Positions 7,331 through 15,513 of a stretch of 31,461 bases of DNA are shown one piece after another; within the stretch, counting starts at the first letter, position 1; every line of letters begins with the position of its first letter. Source of the stretch: Rhizobium sp. Q54 (GTDB lineage: Bacteria > Pseudomonadota > Alphaproteobacteria > Rhizobiales > Beijerinckiaceae); NCBI GenBank assembly GCA_945901195.1, contig CAMDKB010000003.1:1-31461 (forward strand), given 5' to 3'. The notes under the pieces are model-generated. The model had not been told where the DNA came from. It did not search any database and saw only the letters and a program-made list of their open reading frames with translations. A program made the translations under genes and the position numbers.

Positions 7331-8197
7331 TCAGGCGGCTGCAATAACCACCCTTGGGTTGCCACCAAGGTCCCGTCGTACTTCTTTGACCGTGAGGCCA
7401 GCGATATTCAGAATATGTGGCACAGTCTTGCTTTGATTAAATCCGATTTCCAGAAACACGAGGCCTTCAGGCGCAAGCAGGCTGCTCACCAATGGCGCGA
7501 GAGTTCTATAAGCGTCCAGCCCATCAAGGCCTCCATCAAGCGCCAGTGCTGGATCCCACTGACTGACTTCAGGGTCTAGCGCTGCGATTTCCCCGCTTTC
7601 GATATACGGCGGGTTAGAAACAATAAAATTCCAGTTGCCTTGGTTGAAGGCAGCCCAGTCGCATTCTCGAATTGCAGCACGGTCTGCAAATTTCAGACGT
7701 TCCAGATTGCGCCGCGCAATCGCACAGGCTGCCGGGGATATGTCCAGCCCCAGGCCAGTCGCTTTTGGGAACTCACCCAAAAGCGCGCAGAGTATGGCGC
7801 CTGACCCCGAACCGAGATCGAGAATGGTTGGTGCGCTCTTGAGCCTGTCCGGCGCATAGTCGAGGACGGCTTCGATAAGCGTTTCTGTATCCGCCCGTGG
7901 ATCGAGTACGCCGGCGCCGATTAAAAGCTCTTCTTTCCAGAATCCGCGATATCCCAAAATGCGTGAAACCGGCTCCCGATTGATCCGCCTTTTGACGAAA
8001 ACGGAAAACGTGACGCCGGCGCTTTGTCCGATCCGGTCGGTTTCGCGGGCGATCAGGGCAGCTTGTTCCACGCCAAGCGCCGCAGCGGCCAAAAGCCGGC
8101 AATCGCGAAGCGCATCCTTGATTCCCGAATCTGCCAGCATTCTGGCCGCACGGCGGATGGCATCCGCAATCGTCTCGTCGGGGCGAGTATCCATCAC
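7331..8197 (-). CDS. prmC: Release factor glutamine methyltransferase PrmC
   Basis: PrmC methylates the glutamine of the GGQ motif in release factors RF1 and RF2, using S-adenosylmethionine, and so tunes translation termination. The 288-residue product has the helical N-terminal domain, the SAM-binding loop DLGSGSGAI (127-135) and the substrate-glutamine motif NPPY (195-198). Two adjacent starts exist, GTG at 8197 and ATG at 8194; an AAAGG ribosome site serves either. It follows htpG by 21 bases on the same strand, so they are probably co-transcribed. In many relatives the upstream neighbour is prfA, its substrate gene; here it is htpG. Confidence 0.95.
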   Translation of the reverse strand: MMDTRPDETIADAIRRAARMLADSGIKDALRDCRLLAAAALGVEQAALIARETDRIGQSAGVTFSVFVKRRINREPVSRILGYRGFWKEELLIGAGVLDPRADTETLIEAVLDYAPDRLKSAPTILDLGSGSGAILCALLGEFPKATGLGLDISPAACAIARRNLERLKFADRAAIRECDWAAFNQGNWNFIVSNPPYIESGEIAALDPEVSQWDPALALDGGLDGLDAYRTLAPLVSSLLAPEGLVFLEIGFNQSKTVPHILNIAGLTVKEVRRDLGGNPRVVIAAA

Positions 8198-8218
8198 GCG
8201 GCCTTTATCCCGGTCGGA

Positions 8219-10180
8219 TCAGTTCAGCATACGTGACATGACGCGAAACAGCCGTTGACGAAACAACTGGAGATCGCCCGGTTTATCGCCTTCTACGAGT
8301 TTTGCTTCATCAAACAGCAACCAGATCGCATCTTCAATCAGCGCGGTGTCAGGTTGGCCCGTCAGCTTTTCGGAGATCTGTTTGATCAGCGCATGCCCGG
8401 GGTTGAGTTCGAGGATCGGCTTTGACGCCTCGGGCAGTCGGCCATGTTCGGCTAGCAGCCGTTCCAGACGCCTATCCATTGCCTTGTCCGAGGCGACCAG
8501 GCAGGCCGGGCTTTCGGAGAGCTTGTCGGAGGTGCGCACGTCTTCTGCAACATCACTCAGTGTCTGTTTGGCGAAAGTGAGAAAGGCCGTAAAATTCGCC
8601 TCGTTTTCAGGTGTTGGCTTTTCAGCCGGCTGGGTTGTTTCGATGGCGCTGAGATCTGTCGCGCCCTGTGTGATGGATTTGAATGGCTTACCATCAAAGC
8701 CCAACGCCGTGCTGGTCCAGAAGGCATCCACGGGATCGCTGAGGATTAGGACCTCCACGTCACGTGCTCTGAAGCCCTCGAGTTGGGGACTACCTGCAAG
8801 TTGCTTTGCGTCCTCACCTGCGATGTAATAAATTGCAGTCTGATTTGGCTTAATGTCCGCGACGTAGTCTTTTAGCGTACGCTTAGCTTCTGCCGATCTG
8901 GTTGAGGCAAAACGAGCAATTTCGAAAATCTTGTCACTTTGTTCGGCGTCTTCGTAGAGCCCTTCCTTGATGACCGCGCCAAAATCTTTCCAGACGATCG
9001 CGAATTTTTCCGCATCGTTTTTGGCCAGATTTGCAAGCTCCTGCAGGATACGATTTGTGATAGCCTTTTTGATTGCAGCAACGATCGGGCTTTTTTGAAC
9101 CAGCTCGCGAGAAACGTTTAGCGGCACGTCAGCGGCGTCGACTACGACGCGCACAAAGCGCAACCAAGCTGGCAACAGATCGGCGTCTTCGGTTATCTGA
9201 ACGCGCCTCACGTAAAGCTTTGCGCGGCCTTTGCGTGCAGGGTCAAAAAGATCCAGTGGACGCGAACCCGGAATAAACGCGAGCACCGAATATTCATTGC
9301 GGCCCTCGGCACGCCAATGGATCGTCAGCGCGGGCTCGTCAAACTGGTGTGCAAGGTTGCGATAAAACTCGGTATATTCTTCGGATTTGATGCTGCTTTT
9401 ACTGCGGCTCCATATAGCCGAGCCATCGGCGATCCGGCGAGGCGCTTCCTCGTCCTTTTCGACCAGATCAATGGGAATCTGAATAGCCGCCGAATGCTGT
9501 CTCACGATCGTTTCGATGCGATGGGTTTCTGTAAATTCCTTTGAGTCTAATTTCAGGTGAAGGACAACCCGAGTGCCGCGTGAAGGACCTTGCTCGTTAC
9601 CGACTTTTTGAATGCGGTAAGACCCGAGGCCATCGGAGGTCCATTGCCAGACTTCGTTGCTGCCTGCACGGCGGGAGGTGACCACAACATTGTCCGCAAC
9701 AATAAACGCCGAATAAAAACCGACGCCAAATTGTCCGATCAGACCTGAACTCGCAGCTGTGTCTGCTGCTTCGTTGTCCTGATCGTCACTTCCGGAGTAG
9801 CCTGATGCGGTCTTCTGGCTGTCAAGAAAAGCGCGCGTGCCGGAATGGGCGATGGTGCCAAGTGCCCCAATCAATTCGGACTGGCTCATGCCGACGCCGT
9901 TGTCGGAGATGGTCAGGGTGTTGTTTTCCTTATCAGGCTCGATAGTGATTGCGAAACTCGCATCGCCCTCAGTTAGGTCTGGCTTGGAGATGGCTTCAAA
10001 ACGAAGCTTTTCGCAGGCATCGGCTGCGTTGGAGATGAGTTCACGCAAAAAGATCGAGCGCTCGGTATAGACCGAATGGACCATCATATGCAGGAGACGG
10101 GCAACATCTGCCTGGAAGGTGTGGGTCCCCTCGCCATGTGCGCCGGGTTCGCTACCGGCCGCCGCAGTGTGAGTGTTCAT
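8219..10180 (-). CDS. htpG: Molecular chaperone HtpG (bacterial Hsp90)
   Basis: HtpG is a dimeric cytoplasmic ATP-dependent chaperone for late folding and heat tolerance. The 653-residue product shows the GHKL ATPase site: RELISNAADACEKLR with Glu47 and Asn51, DNGVGM at 93-98, and GQFGVGFYSAF further on. A middle domain and a C-terminal dimerisation domain follow. The length is slightly above the usual 620-640, partly from a polar 17-residue N-terminal extension. The ATG at 10180 has an AGGGAA site. A sigma-32-like promoter lies 58-86 bases upstream, fitting heat-shock control. It leads an apparent operon with prmC. Confidence 0.98.
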   Translation of the reverse strand: MNTHTAAAGSEPGAHGEGTHTFQADVARLLHMMVHSVYTERSIFLRELISNAADACEKLRFEAISKPDLTEGDASFAITIEPDKENNTLTISDNGVGMSQSELIGALGTIAHSGTRAFLDSQKTASGYSGSDDQDNEAADTAASSGLIGQFGVGFYSAFIVADNVVVTSRRAGSNEVWQWTSDGLGSYRIQKVGNEQGPSRGTRVVLHLKLDSKEFTETHRIETIVRQHSAAIQIPIDLVEKDEEAPRRIADGSAIWSRSKSSIKSEEYTEFYRNLAHQFDEPALTIHWRAEGRNEYSVLAFIPGSRPLDLFDPARKGRAKLYVRRVQITEDADLLPAWLRFVRVVVDAADVPLNVSRELVQKSPIVAAIKKAITNRILQELANLAKNDAEKFAIVWKDFGAVIKEGLYEDAEQSDKIFEIARFASTRSAEAKRTLKDYVADIKPNQTAIYYIAGEDAKQLAGSPQLEGFRARDVEVLILSDPVDAFWTSTALGFDGKPFKSITQGATDLSAIETTQPAEKPTPENEANFTAFLTFAKQTLSDVAEDVRTSDKLSESPACLVASDKAMDRRLERLLAEHGRLPEASKPILELNPGHALIKQISEKLTGQPDTALIEDAIWLLFDEAKLVEGDKPGDLQLFRQRLFRVMSRMLN

Positions 10181-10237
10181 GTAAGTTCCCTGAATTATTT
10201 GGATTGAGTCCGCCGGACTGCGGCAAATGCGTCGTCC

Positions 10238-10266
10238 ATATCGCGGCTGCCGGCCGTTAATTCAAG
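10238..10266 (-). promoter_or_regulatory. Sigma-32 (RpoH)-type promoter for htpG
   Basis: On the minus strand, CTTGAA (10261-10266) matches the RpoH -35 exactly, and CGCGATAT (10238-10245) matches the -10 consensus CCCCATAT at six of eight positions. The 15-base spacer is within the normal range. It lies between the small-RNA terminator and the htpG start, leaving a leader of about 50 bases. Confidence 0.65.
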
Positions 10267-10290
10267 AGTGTTTACATGAATGACAAGAGC

Positions 10291-10327
10291 AAAGAAAAGG
10301 GCCGGTGGGTTACTCGACCACCGGCCC
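10291..10327 (-). terminator. Strong intrinsic terminator of the candidate small RNA
   Basis: On the minus strand a 10-bp stem GGGCCGGTGG / CCACCGGCCC with a nine-base loop is followed by TTTTCTTT. The opposite strand has no T-tract, so it works on the minus strand. No recognised gene precedes it on that strand; this is the main reason to suspect an RNA gene. Confidence 0.88.
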
Positions 10328-10428
10328 CGGGTTGCCCTTGTTCGATTTGAACTGGTCCGGTCATTCATCTCCCAGGGGGCTGGGGGGCTGACGAAAACCG
10401 GGAGACGTAACCAGACCCGAAGGCAACT
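10291..10428 (-). ncRNA. Candidate structured small RNA of unknown family
   Basis: The minus strand folds into a nested set of helices: GTTGCCTT (10420-10427) with AGGGCAAC (10331-10338); GGTCTGG (10411-10417) with CCGGACC (10354-10360), one G-U pair; and GTCTCCCGG (10398-10406) with CTGGGAGAT (10367-10375). A side hairpin GTTC-AAATC-GAAC sits on the 3' side, and a strong terminator begins three bases after the outer helix. A TATATG -10 candidate lies at 10434-10439. The apical loop is C-rich. It does not match 6S, SRP, RNase P or tmRNA as I know them. It could be a stand-alone small RNA or an upstream attenuator for htpG. Confidence 0.6.
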
Positions 10429-10602
10429 TGTGACATATAAACCGAAGATCAGGGCAGGGATCGGGCGCATTATTGTCGGAAATGTGAATTCTTCACCGGA
10501 TTGGCGGAATCCAATATCGCGATGTTTTTTCCGTACTTGTCGTGATGGCGTGTCTTGCGCGAGGCAAGTCATCGGGGCATGATTGCAGAATCAGGAGGCG
10601 CA

Positions 10603-11037
10603 ATGAACGATTTGGAGCCGATAGATATACGTTCCGCCCGGCAGCTGCAAAACCGGGATCACGGACAGGCCGCAGGGCCAGATCGTCGCCCGCGATCGGG
10701 AGAGCCGATTGTGGTGTCCGGAATGCGTCCTGGCCCGGTGAACATCTCATTCGACCGGCATGAATTGCGGGAAATCCTGAACCTGTATGGCCGCAAGGTC
10801 GCCGAAGGTGAGTGGCGGGATTACGCGATCGATTTCACGCCAACCGTTGCTTTATTCTCCATTTTCCGGAGAACTTCCGAGCGGCCGATTTATCGGATCG
10901 AGAAGGACCCGCGATTGGCACAGAAACAGGGCGCCTATTCGGTGATTGCGGCGACAGGTCTCATCCTGAAACGTGGTCACGATCTGGTGAAAGTCATTTC
11001 CGTTCTCGACAAGAAGCTCAAACTGGTTTCGCGATAG
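10603..11037 (+). CDS. DUF2794 domain-containing protein
   Basis: This 144-residue protein matches the alphaproteobacterial DUF2794 family: conserved V-S-F-D-R-H-E-L-like segment (here ISFDRHELREILNLYG), EWRDYAIDF, AVFSIFRR-like ALFSIFRRTSERPIYRIEK and the C-terminal LVKVISVLDKKLKLV. Function is unknown; no catalytic motif, signal peptide or membrane segment is visible. The ATG at 10603 is chosen over an in-frame upstream start at 10555 because AGGAGG stands four bases before it. It is monocistronic, ending at a shared terminator with the convergent BI-1 gene. Confidence 0.92.
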   Translation: MNDLEPIDIRSARQLQNRDHGQAAGPDRRPRSGEPIVVSGMRPGPVNISFDRHELREILNLYGRKVAEGEWRDYAIDFTPTVALFSIFRRTSERPIYRIEKDPRLAQKQGAYSVIAATGLILKRGHDLVKVISVLDKKLKLVSR

Positions 11038-11061
11038 AGCAGCATGAGGCTGGAATAAAAA

Positions 11062-11086
11062 AAAGGCCCCGTTTTACGGAGCCTTT
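11062..11086. terminator. Bidirectional terminator between DUF2794 and BI-1 genes
   Basis: Stem AAAGGC / GCCTTT continues through one C-A mismatch into CCGT / ACGG around a TTT loop. It is preceded by eight or more A residues, which act as a T-tract for the minus-strand transcript, and ends in TTT for the plus-strand transcript. It sits between two convergent stops. Confidence 0.85.
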
Positions 11087-11110
11087 CGCTTCTTGCTGTG
11101 TCTTTTTCGA

Positions 11111-11848
11111 TTATTCGCGGCTGCCGGTCAGGGACAGGATGAACTGGAACATGTTGATGAAGTTCAGATAGAGCGTGAGCGCGCCCATCACCGAAGACTT
11201 CTGCATCAGTTCGCCATCATGCGAGACATAATCATACTCTTCCTTGAGGCGCTGCGTATCCCAGGCGGTGAGACCCGCAAAGATCAGAACACCAATCGCG
11301 CTGATTGCAAATTGCATCACGGACGATTGCAGGAAGATGTTGACCAGACTTGCGACAATCAGGCCGACAAGTCCCATGAGCAGGAAACTGCCCATGCCAG
11401 ACAACGCGCGTTTTGTCGTGTAGCCCCAGAGGCTCATGCCGGCAAAAGCTACAGTCGTCGCAAGCAAAGCTGTCACGATGCTGTGCGCCTTGTAGATAAA
11501 GCCGATAGAGCCAAGCGAGAGGCCCATTACAGCCGCGAACGCCCAGAACGTGCCAAGCAAAGAGCTATAGCTCATCTTTTCAAAGCGCCATGACAGCACG
11601 AACACGAACGCCAGCGGCGCCAGCATGATCACCCATTTCAAGGGCGATTGATAAAGCAATGCCTTCGCTGGGCCGCCAATCATATAGATGCCCATAGCGA
11701 CCAGACCGGAGATGGCGAGGCCAAGGGTCATATGATTATAAATGCCGAGCATATAGGACCGAAGGCCCTGATCAATGTCGGCGCGGGTCCCGGCTTGGGC
11801 TACGCCTGAGCCCCAACGGGCCGATGCGTTGCGGTCGAAGTCGGACAT
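11111..11848 (-). CDS. Bax inhibitor-1/YccA family membrane protein
   Basis: The 245-residue product has seven probable membrane segments and the conserved BI-1 features: N-terminal LRSYMLGIYNHMTLGLAISG, and near the end AWDTQRLKEEYD before a last hydrophobic segment. Bacterial relatives (YccA, YbhL, YetJ) sit in the inner membrane; YccA modulates the FtsH protease and YetJ conducts calcium in vitro. The role here is not defined. ATG at 11848 is chosen because GAGAGGGA lies just upstream; the frame is open further to 11887 but without a ribosome site. A sigma-32-like promoter about 80 bases upstream suggests heat-shock control. Confidence 0.93.
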   Translation of the reverse strand: MSDFDRNASARWGSGVAQAGTRADIDQGLRSYMLGIYNHMTLGLAISGLVAMGIYMIGGPAKALLYQSPLKWVIMLAPLAFVFVLSWRFEKMSYSSLLGTFWAFAAVMGLSLGSIGFIYKAHSIVTALLATTVAFAGMSLWGYTTKRALSGMGSFLLMGLVGLIVASLVNIFLQSSVMQFAISAIGVLIFAGLTAWDTQRLKEEYDYVSHDGELMQKSSVMGALTLYLNFINMFQFILSLTGSRE

Positions 11849-11927
11849 TTTTCCCTCTCTGTTCCCATGTGGGAGTGACGATGCCATCCAGCCACCGGTA
11901 ACCGGAGCAAGCCTGACGACTGGCTAA

Positions 11928-11956
11928 ATATGGAGGTTCGCGGCGTTTGCGGCAAG
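11928..11956 (-). promoter_or_regulatory. Sigma-32 (RpoH)-type promoter for the BI-1 gene
   Basis: On the minus strand CTTGCC (11951-11956) is followed after 15 bases by CTCCATAT (11928-11935), which matches CCCCATAT at seven of eight positions. The geometry is identical to the htpG promoter. The same site can be read as a housekeeping promoter (TTGCCG, 17 bases, CATATT), so the sigma factor is not certain. Confidence 0.5.
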
Positions 11957-12046
11957 GGGTAGAATTACGGAACTTGACGATTGCTGAAATGCGCCTGCGG
12001 TGAGGGGCTTACGGAAAGGTTAATGATGTGGCCGTCCGCACCGCTG

Positions 12047-14620
12047 TCATCGTTCGCGGAGATTTCGAGCTGGCCGCTGGCCAAGTACTTTCCAGGTGCC
12101 CGCAATGCCCAAGGATACGACAATACCAAGGGAAATCAACGCTGTTTGTATGCCTCCTTGCCAGTCCCAAGCGAAATTGTCGATCATCAACACCCGCGTC
12201 AGGATTACCCACGCGGTGGCGGTGCCGGCCAAAACGGCAAACAGAGCTGTTGTGAGACCGAGGATCAAGAACTCTGCAAATAGCGCGCCGATCAGACGCC
12301 GGCGCGATGCGCCCAGGACCTTGAGGACAATAGTGTCGTACAGGCGCGCGCTCTGCCCCGCGGCGAGCGCCCCAGCCAGCACAAGAATCGAAGCCAGCAG
12401 CGCCACGACCGTCGCGCTTCTTATGGCTATACCTAGTTGCCGAGCGATCGCCGCTACAGCTTCAAACGTCTCCTTGAGCCGTATTGCAGAGACAGTCGGG
12501 AACGCCGTGGCAACGGCGCTGACAAGCTGGGTTTCCGCCGCGTCTGACCCCGCTTCTGTAAAGGTGGCAGTCGCCAGCCATGTATGAGGCACGCCAACAA
12601 ATGTGGACGGAGTCAGCACAAAGACAAAATTGATGCCGAACGAGCGCCAGTTGACCTCGCGGAAATTTGCTATTTTTGCGGTGACATTCCGCCCCAGAAT
12701 ATTCAGCGTGACGTCATCGCCCAGTTTCAGCCCCAGACCATCTGCCGCCTCGCTTTCTACCGAAACGAGTGGAGGCCCGGAATATTTCTCCGGCCACCAT
12801 TGGCCAGCCGTGATATTTGATCCGGCCGGAACTTCAGCGGCAAAGGTGATGCCACGATCACCCTCCAGAACCCAAGCCACATTTTCCTTGGCGCGAATGG
12901 TTTTGACGTCGCTGTCATTGAAGCGAACGACACGCCCGCGCAACATTGGAACCATCTCCAGTTTCGCTTCGGGAATCTTTTGTTTCACGAAAGCCGCAAA
13001 ACTATCTGCCTGGGCAGATCGAATATCTGTGAAAAAGAAGCTTGGGGTCTGGCCGGGGATCCCGTGCTGCAGAGGTTCGCGAATATTGGAATCGATCACC
13101 GACAAGGTGACGAAAAGCGACAGGCCCAAGCCTACCGATGCGATCACCGGTCGCGTCAAGGCGCCCGGCCGGCCGAGGTTTGCGACTGCCAAACGCCATT
13201 CTGTCCCGCCTCGGCGCGGCATGCGCCGGGCCAGAATACCCAGCAGCAAGCCGATGATCTGTAGGCTTCCAAGGATCAGCGATGAAGCAACCAGATAGAT
13301 GATGGCGCTGCGCCGGTCTGTCGCGGTCAGCAATACGACCGCCACGAAGAGTATCGCGGCGAGGCCAATCAGGACCTTGTAAGTTGGGCGTAATGATCGC
13401 TTGTCCTGGTTGAGGCTATCGCGGAACAGGGCTGAAACGGGTGTGTCATGGACGTACCCAAGCGGGGCCAAAGAAAATGCCGCGGCCGCGAGAAACCCGT
13501 AAGCGGCTCCCAGCAAAATCTCCGGGAAGTAGATTGATGGAATAAACGGAACCGGGATGATCGTTCCAAAAAATCCGGCAACCGCAAAGGGTAGAATAAT
13601 GCCGATAGCAATGCCAATGGCCACACCTACGGCAGTGGCGATCATCACTTCAATCATCGACACCAGAAATACATAGGAACCGCTGGCGCCGATTGCCTTC
13701 AACACAGCAAAATCAGAGCGTTTACGGTTGACGAAGCCACGCACCGCATTAGCGACGCCTATACCGCCGATGATCAGCGCCGTCAGGCCGACCAAAGTCA
13801 GGAACTGCGAAAAGCGTTCGAGATTTTTGGCAAAATTAGGTGAAATTCGGTCACGCGTCGCAACGCGCCAGCCAGCCTCTGGAAACGCCGCTTCCGCGCC
13901 TTTGACAAATTCGTCGATGCGGGATTTGGAAGCGGGAGCAAGGCCGCTGGGGTTGCGCTGTTGAGGCAGAGCAATTCGGTAGGTCCAGCGCAGCAGCGAC
14001 CCGGGCTGGATAAGCCCGCTGGCACGAAGAGCTTCCATCGAAATCATGACACGAGGACCCAGGCTGAATCCGCCTGCCAGCTTGTCCGGCTCTGAATTGA
14101 CAGTGCCGCGCCACATGAACTTTGCGTCGCCGATCATGATGGTATCGCCGATGTTCAGACTGAGGCGGTGACGAAGCGTTTCGTCGCCTGCAAGTCCGTA
14201 GGCCCCATTATTGAGCCGAAGAGCCTGCTGAATTTCGAGATCTGGCGGCGACAAAATTACACGGCCAATTGCTGGATAGGTCGAATCAACGGCTTTGATT
14301 TCGACCAGCACCGCGTTGTCGGATTTGCGAGCCATCGCCCGCATGCCTGCAATTTCCGACAAATTTCCTCGTGCGCCAATCCATTCGCGTTCAGTTGTAG
14401 ACAGTTCGCGCAGAACGGTCGTGAAGCTCACGTCGCCGCCGAGTATTTGCTGGCCCTCCCGGGCGAGACTGTCGAGGAGACTGCGCGCGGTTGAGCCTAC
14501 TCCCACGATTGCTGTTACGCCCAGCACGATACAGGCGATAAAGATTCGGAAGCCGGCGAGCCCTCCCCTGAGATCGCGGAGGGCTAGGCGCAGAGCGAGG
14601 GGAAAGCGTTCTGATTTCAC
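12047..14620 (-). CDS. FtsX-type ABC transporter permease (YbbP family)
   Basis: The 857-residue product belongs to the large YbbP/COG3127 family. An N-terminal membrane segment (about 19-40) is followed by a MacB-like periplasmic domain, a first FtsX module (about 265-375, with FAVLKAIGASGSYVF), a central membrane section, a second periplasmic domain, and a last FtsX module ending in the typical ILTRVLM...VLGQRPARNLR. The GTG start overlaps the upstream ATPase stop as GTGA, so the two are translationally coupled. With the divergent tesA it forms the tesA-ybbAP arrangement known from many proteobacteria. The substrate is unknown; release or export of lipids or lipoproteins is a guess from the family. 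Confidence 0.93.
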   Translation of the reverse strand: MKSERFPLALRLALRDLRGGLAGFRIFIACIVLGVTAIVGVGSTARSLLDSLAREGQQILGGDVSFTTVLRELSTTEREWIGARGNLSEIAGMRAMARKSDNAVLVEIKAVDSTYPAIGRVILSPPDLEIQQALRLNNGAYGLAGDETLRHRLSLNIGDTIMIGDAKFMWRGTVNSEPDKLAGGFSLGPRVMISMEALRASGLIQPGSLLRWTYRIALPQQRNPSGLAPASKSRIDEFVKGAEAAFPEAGWRVATRDRISPNFAKNLERFSQFLTLVGLTALIIGGIGVANAVRGFVNRKRSDFAVLKAIGASGSYVFLVSMIEVMIATAVGVAIGIAIGIILPFAVAGFFGTIIPVPFIPSIYFPEILLGAAYGFLAAAAFSLAPLGYVHDTPVSALFRDSLNQDKRSLRPTYKVLIGLAAILFVAVVLLTATDRRSAIIYLVASSLILGSLQIIGLLLGILARRMPRRGGTEWRLAVANLGRPGALTRPVIASVGLGLSLFVTLSVIDSNIREPLQHGIPGQTPSFFFTDIRSAQADSFAAFVKQKIPEAKLEMVPMLRGRVVRFNDSDVKTIRAKENVAWVLEGDRGITFAAEVPAGSNITAGQWWPEKYSGPPLVSVESEAADGLGLKLGDDVTLNILGRNVTAKIANFREVNWRSFGINFVFVLTPSTFVGVPHTWLATATFTEAGSDAAETQLVSAVATAFPTVSAIRLKETFEAVAAIARQLGIAIRSATVVALLASILVLAGALAAGQSARLYDTIVLKVLGASRRRLIGALFAEFLILGLTTALFAVLAGTATAWVILTRVLMIDNFAWDWQGGIQTALISLGIVVSLGIAGTWKVLGQRPARNLRER

Positions 14621-15327
14621 GACTCGGAAGCCGTTGTCATGGCAGAAACTTGTCCCGGGTGATCGAGACGTCCTGAGCGGATACGGATGGTCCTGTCGCA
14701 GCGGGCAGCCAGGTCATTGTCATGAGTGACCAAAATCAAGGTCGCCCCACGCTTCTTTCTGAGATCGAAAATGAGCTTGATGATCGCCGCCCCGTTCTCA
14801 TCGTCCAGATTTCCCGTCGGCTCGTCCGCAATGAGAATTTCGGGATCAGGTGCAAGAGCGCGGGCAATCGCGACCCTCTGCTGTTCTCCACCCGATAATT
14901 GCGCGGGGTAATGCCCGGCGCGGGCCGCGAGCCCCACGGCGGCAAGTTCCTGCGCCGCCTTGCCGAATGGATCGGGCTTGCCGGCCAATTCCAGGGGGAT
15001 GGCGACATTTTCCAACGCGGTCATTGTAGGTATCAGATGAAAGGACTGGAAAACGATGCCTATATGCGAACCGCGGAAGCGCGCGAGATCATCTTCGGAC
15101 ATGCCCGACAGCTCCGCGCCGGCGATCTTGAGGGACCCGGAATCAGGTTGTTCAAGACCGGCCAAAGTCATCAGCAAAGTCGATTTGCCGGAGCCTGATG
15201 GGCCTGTCAGACCCACCGCCTCGCCCTTTTCGATACTGAAGGAGATTTCCTTGAGAATGTGAACACGGGCCTGCCCCCGTCCAAGGCTCAGGTCGATTTT
15301 AGAAAGCTCGATGATGGGGTCAGCCAT
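14617..15327 (-). CDS. ABC transporter ATP-binding protein (YbbA/LolD-like)
   Basis: The 236-residue cytoplasmic ATPase has Walker A GPSGSGKST at 42-50, signature LSGGEQQRVAIARAL, Walker B ILIADEPTGNLD and switch THD. Together with the overlapping permease it forms an FtsX-type exporter of the MacB/LolD class. ATG at 15327 is preferred because MADPIIELSKI matches typical relatives, but the in-frame TTG at 15336 has the better-placed AAAGG site and cannot be excluded. Its promoter overlaps that of divergent tesA. Confidence 0.92.
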   Translation of the reverse strand: MADPIIELSKIDLSLGRGQARVHILKEISFSIEKGEAVGLTGPSGSGKSTLLMTLAGLEQPDSGSLKIAGAELSGMSEDDLARFRGSHIGIVFQSFHLIPTMTALENVAIPLELAGKPDPFGKAAQELAAVGLAARAGHYPAQLSGGEQQRVAIARALAPDPEILIADEPTGNLDDENGAAIIKLIFDLRKKRGATLILVTHDNDLAARCDRTIRIRSGRLDHPGQVSAMTTASES

Positions 15328-15365
15328 AAGCTGCAACTGCCTTTCGGGCGAATCGCCTTGCGGGT

Positions 15366-15395
15366 TTGAAAGTCACGTTATAGCCCCGATATATG
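15366..15395 (+). promoter_or_regulatory. Candidate promoter for tesA-thpR
   Basis: TTGAAA (15366-15371, five of six to consensus) lies 18 bases before TATATG (15390-15395, four of six). A transcript would start near 15402 and carry a leader of about 110 bases with two hairpins. It overlaps the minus-strand promoter candidate for the ABC genes. Confidence 0.45.
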
Positions 15396-15404
15396 GGACG
15401 TCAT
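15377..15404 (-). promoter_or_regulatory. Candidate promoter for the ABC transporter operon
   Basis: On the minus strand ATGACG (15399-15404, four of six) lies 16 bases before TATAAC (15377-15382, five of six). It overlaps the tesA promoter candidate face to face, so the two transcription units may compete for RNA polymerase. Confidence 0.4.
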
Positions 15405-15428
15405 GGTGTGCGAAGCCAGATCAACCCT

Positions 15429-15474
15429 GCAAATTGTCAGATTTGCGGCTTTGAGTGCATGAGACCTGGGTCTC
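15429..15474 (+). repeat. Two small hairpins in the tesA leader
   Basis: GCAAAT-TGTCAG-ATTTGC (15429-15446) and GAGAC-CTGG-GTCTC (15461-15474) lie between the predicted tesA transcription start and its ribosome site. Neither is followed by a T-tract. They may affect leader stability or translation; no known riboswitch is recognised. Confidence 0.5.
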
Positions 15475-15513
15475 GTGCCCGGATGTGCGGCGGAGTGCGC
15501 AGCGGAGATGGTT

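Noticed and set aside
10291..10428. Candidate RNA as 6S RNA
   Set aside because: The bubble between the outer helices is very asymmetric (3 versus 17 bases), the length is short, and 6S genes in this group usually sit elsewhere.
10195..10572. 125-codon minus-strand frame in the htpG upstream gap
   Set aside because: It runs through a strong terminator and the structured RNA, has basic random-like composition and no ribosome site at its first start.
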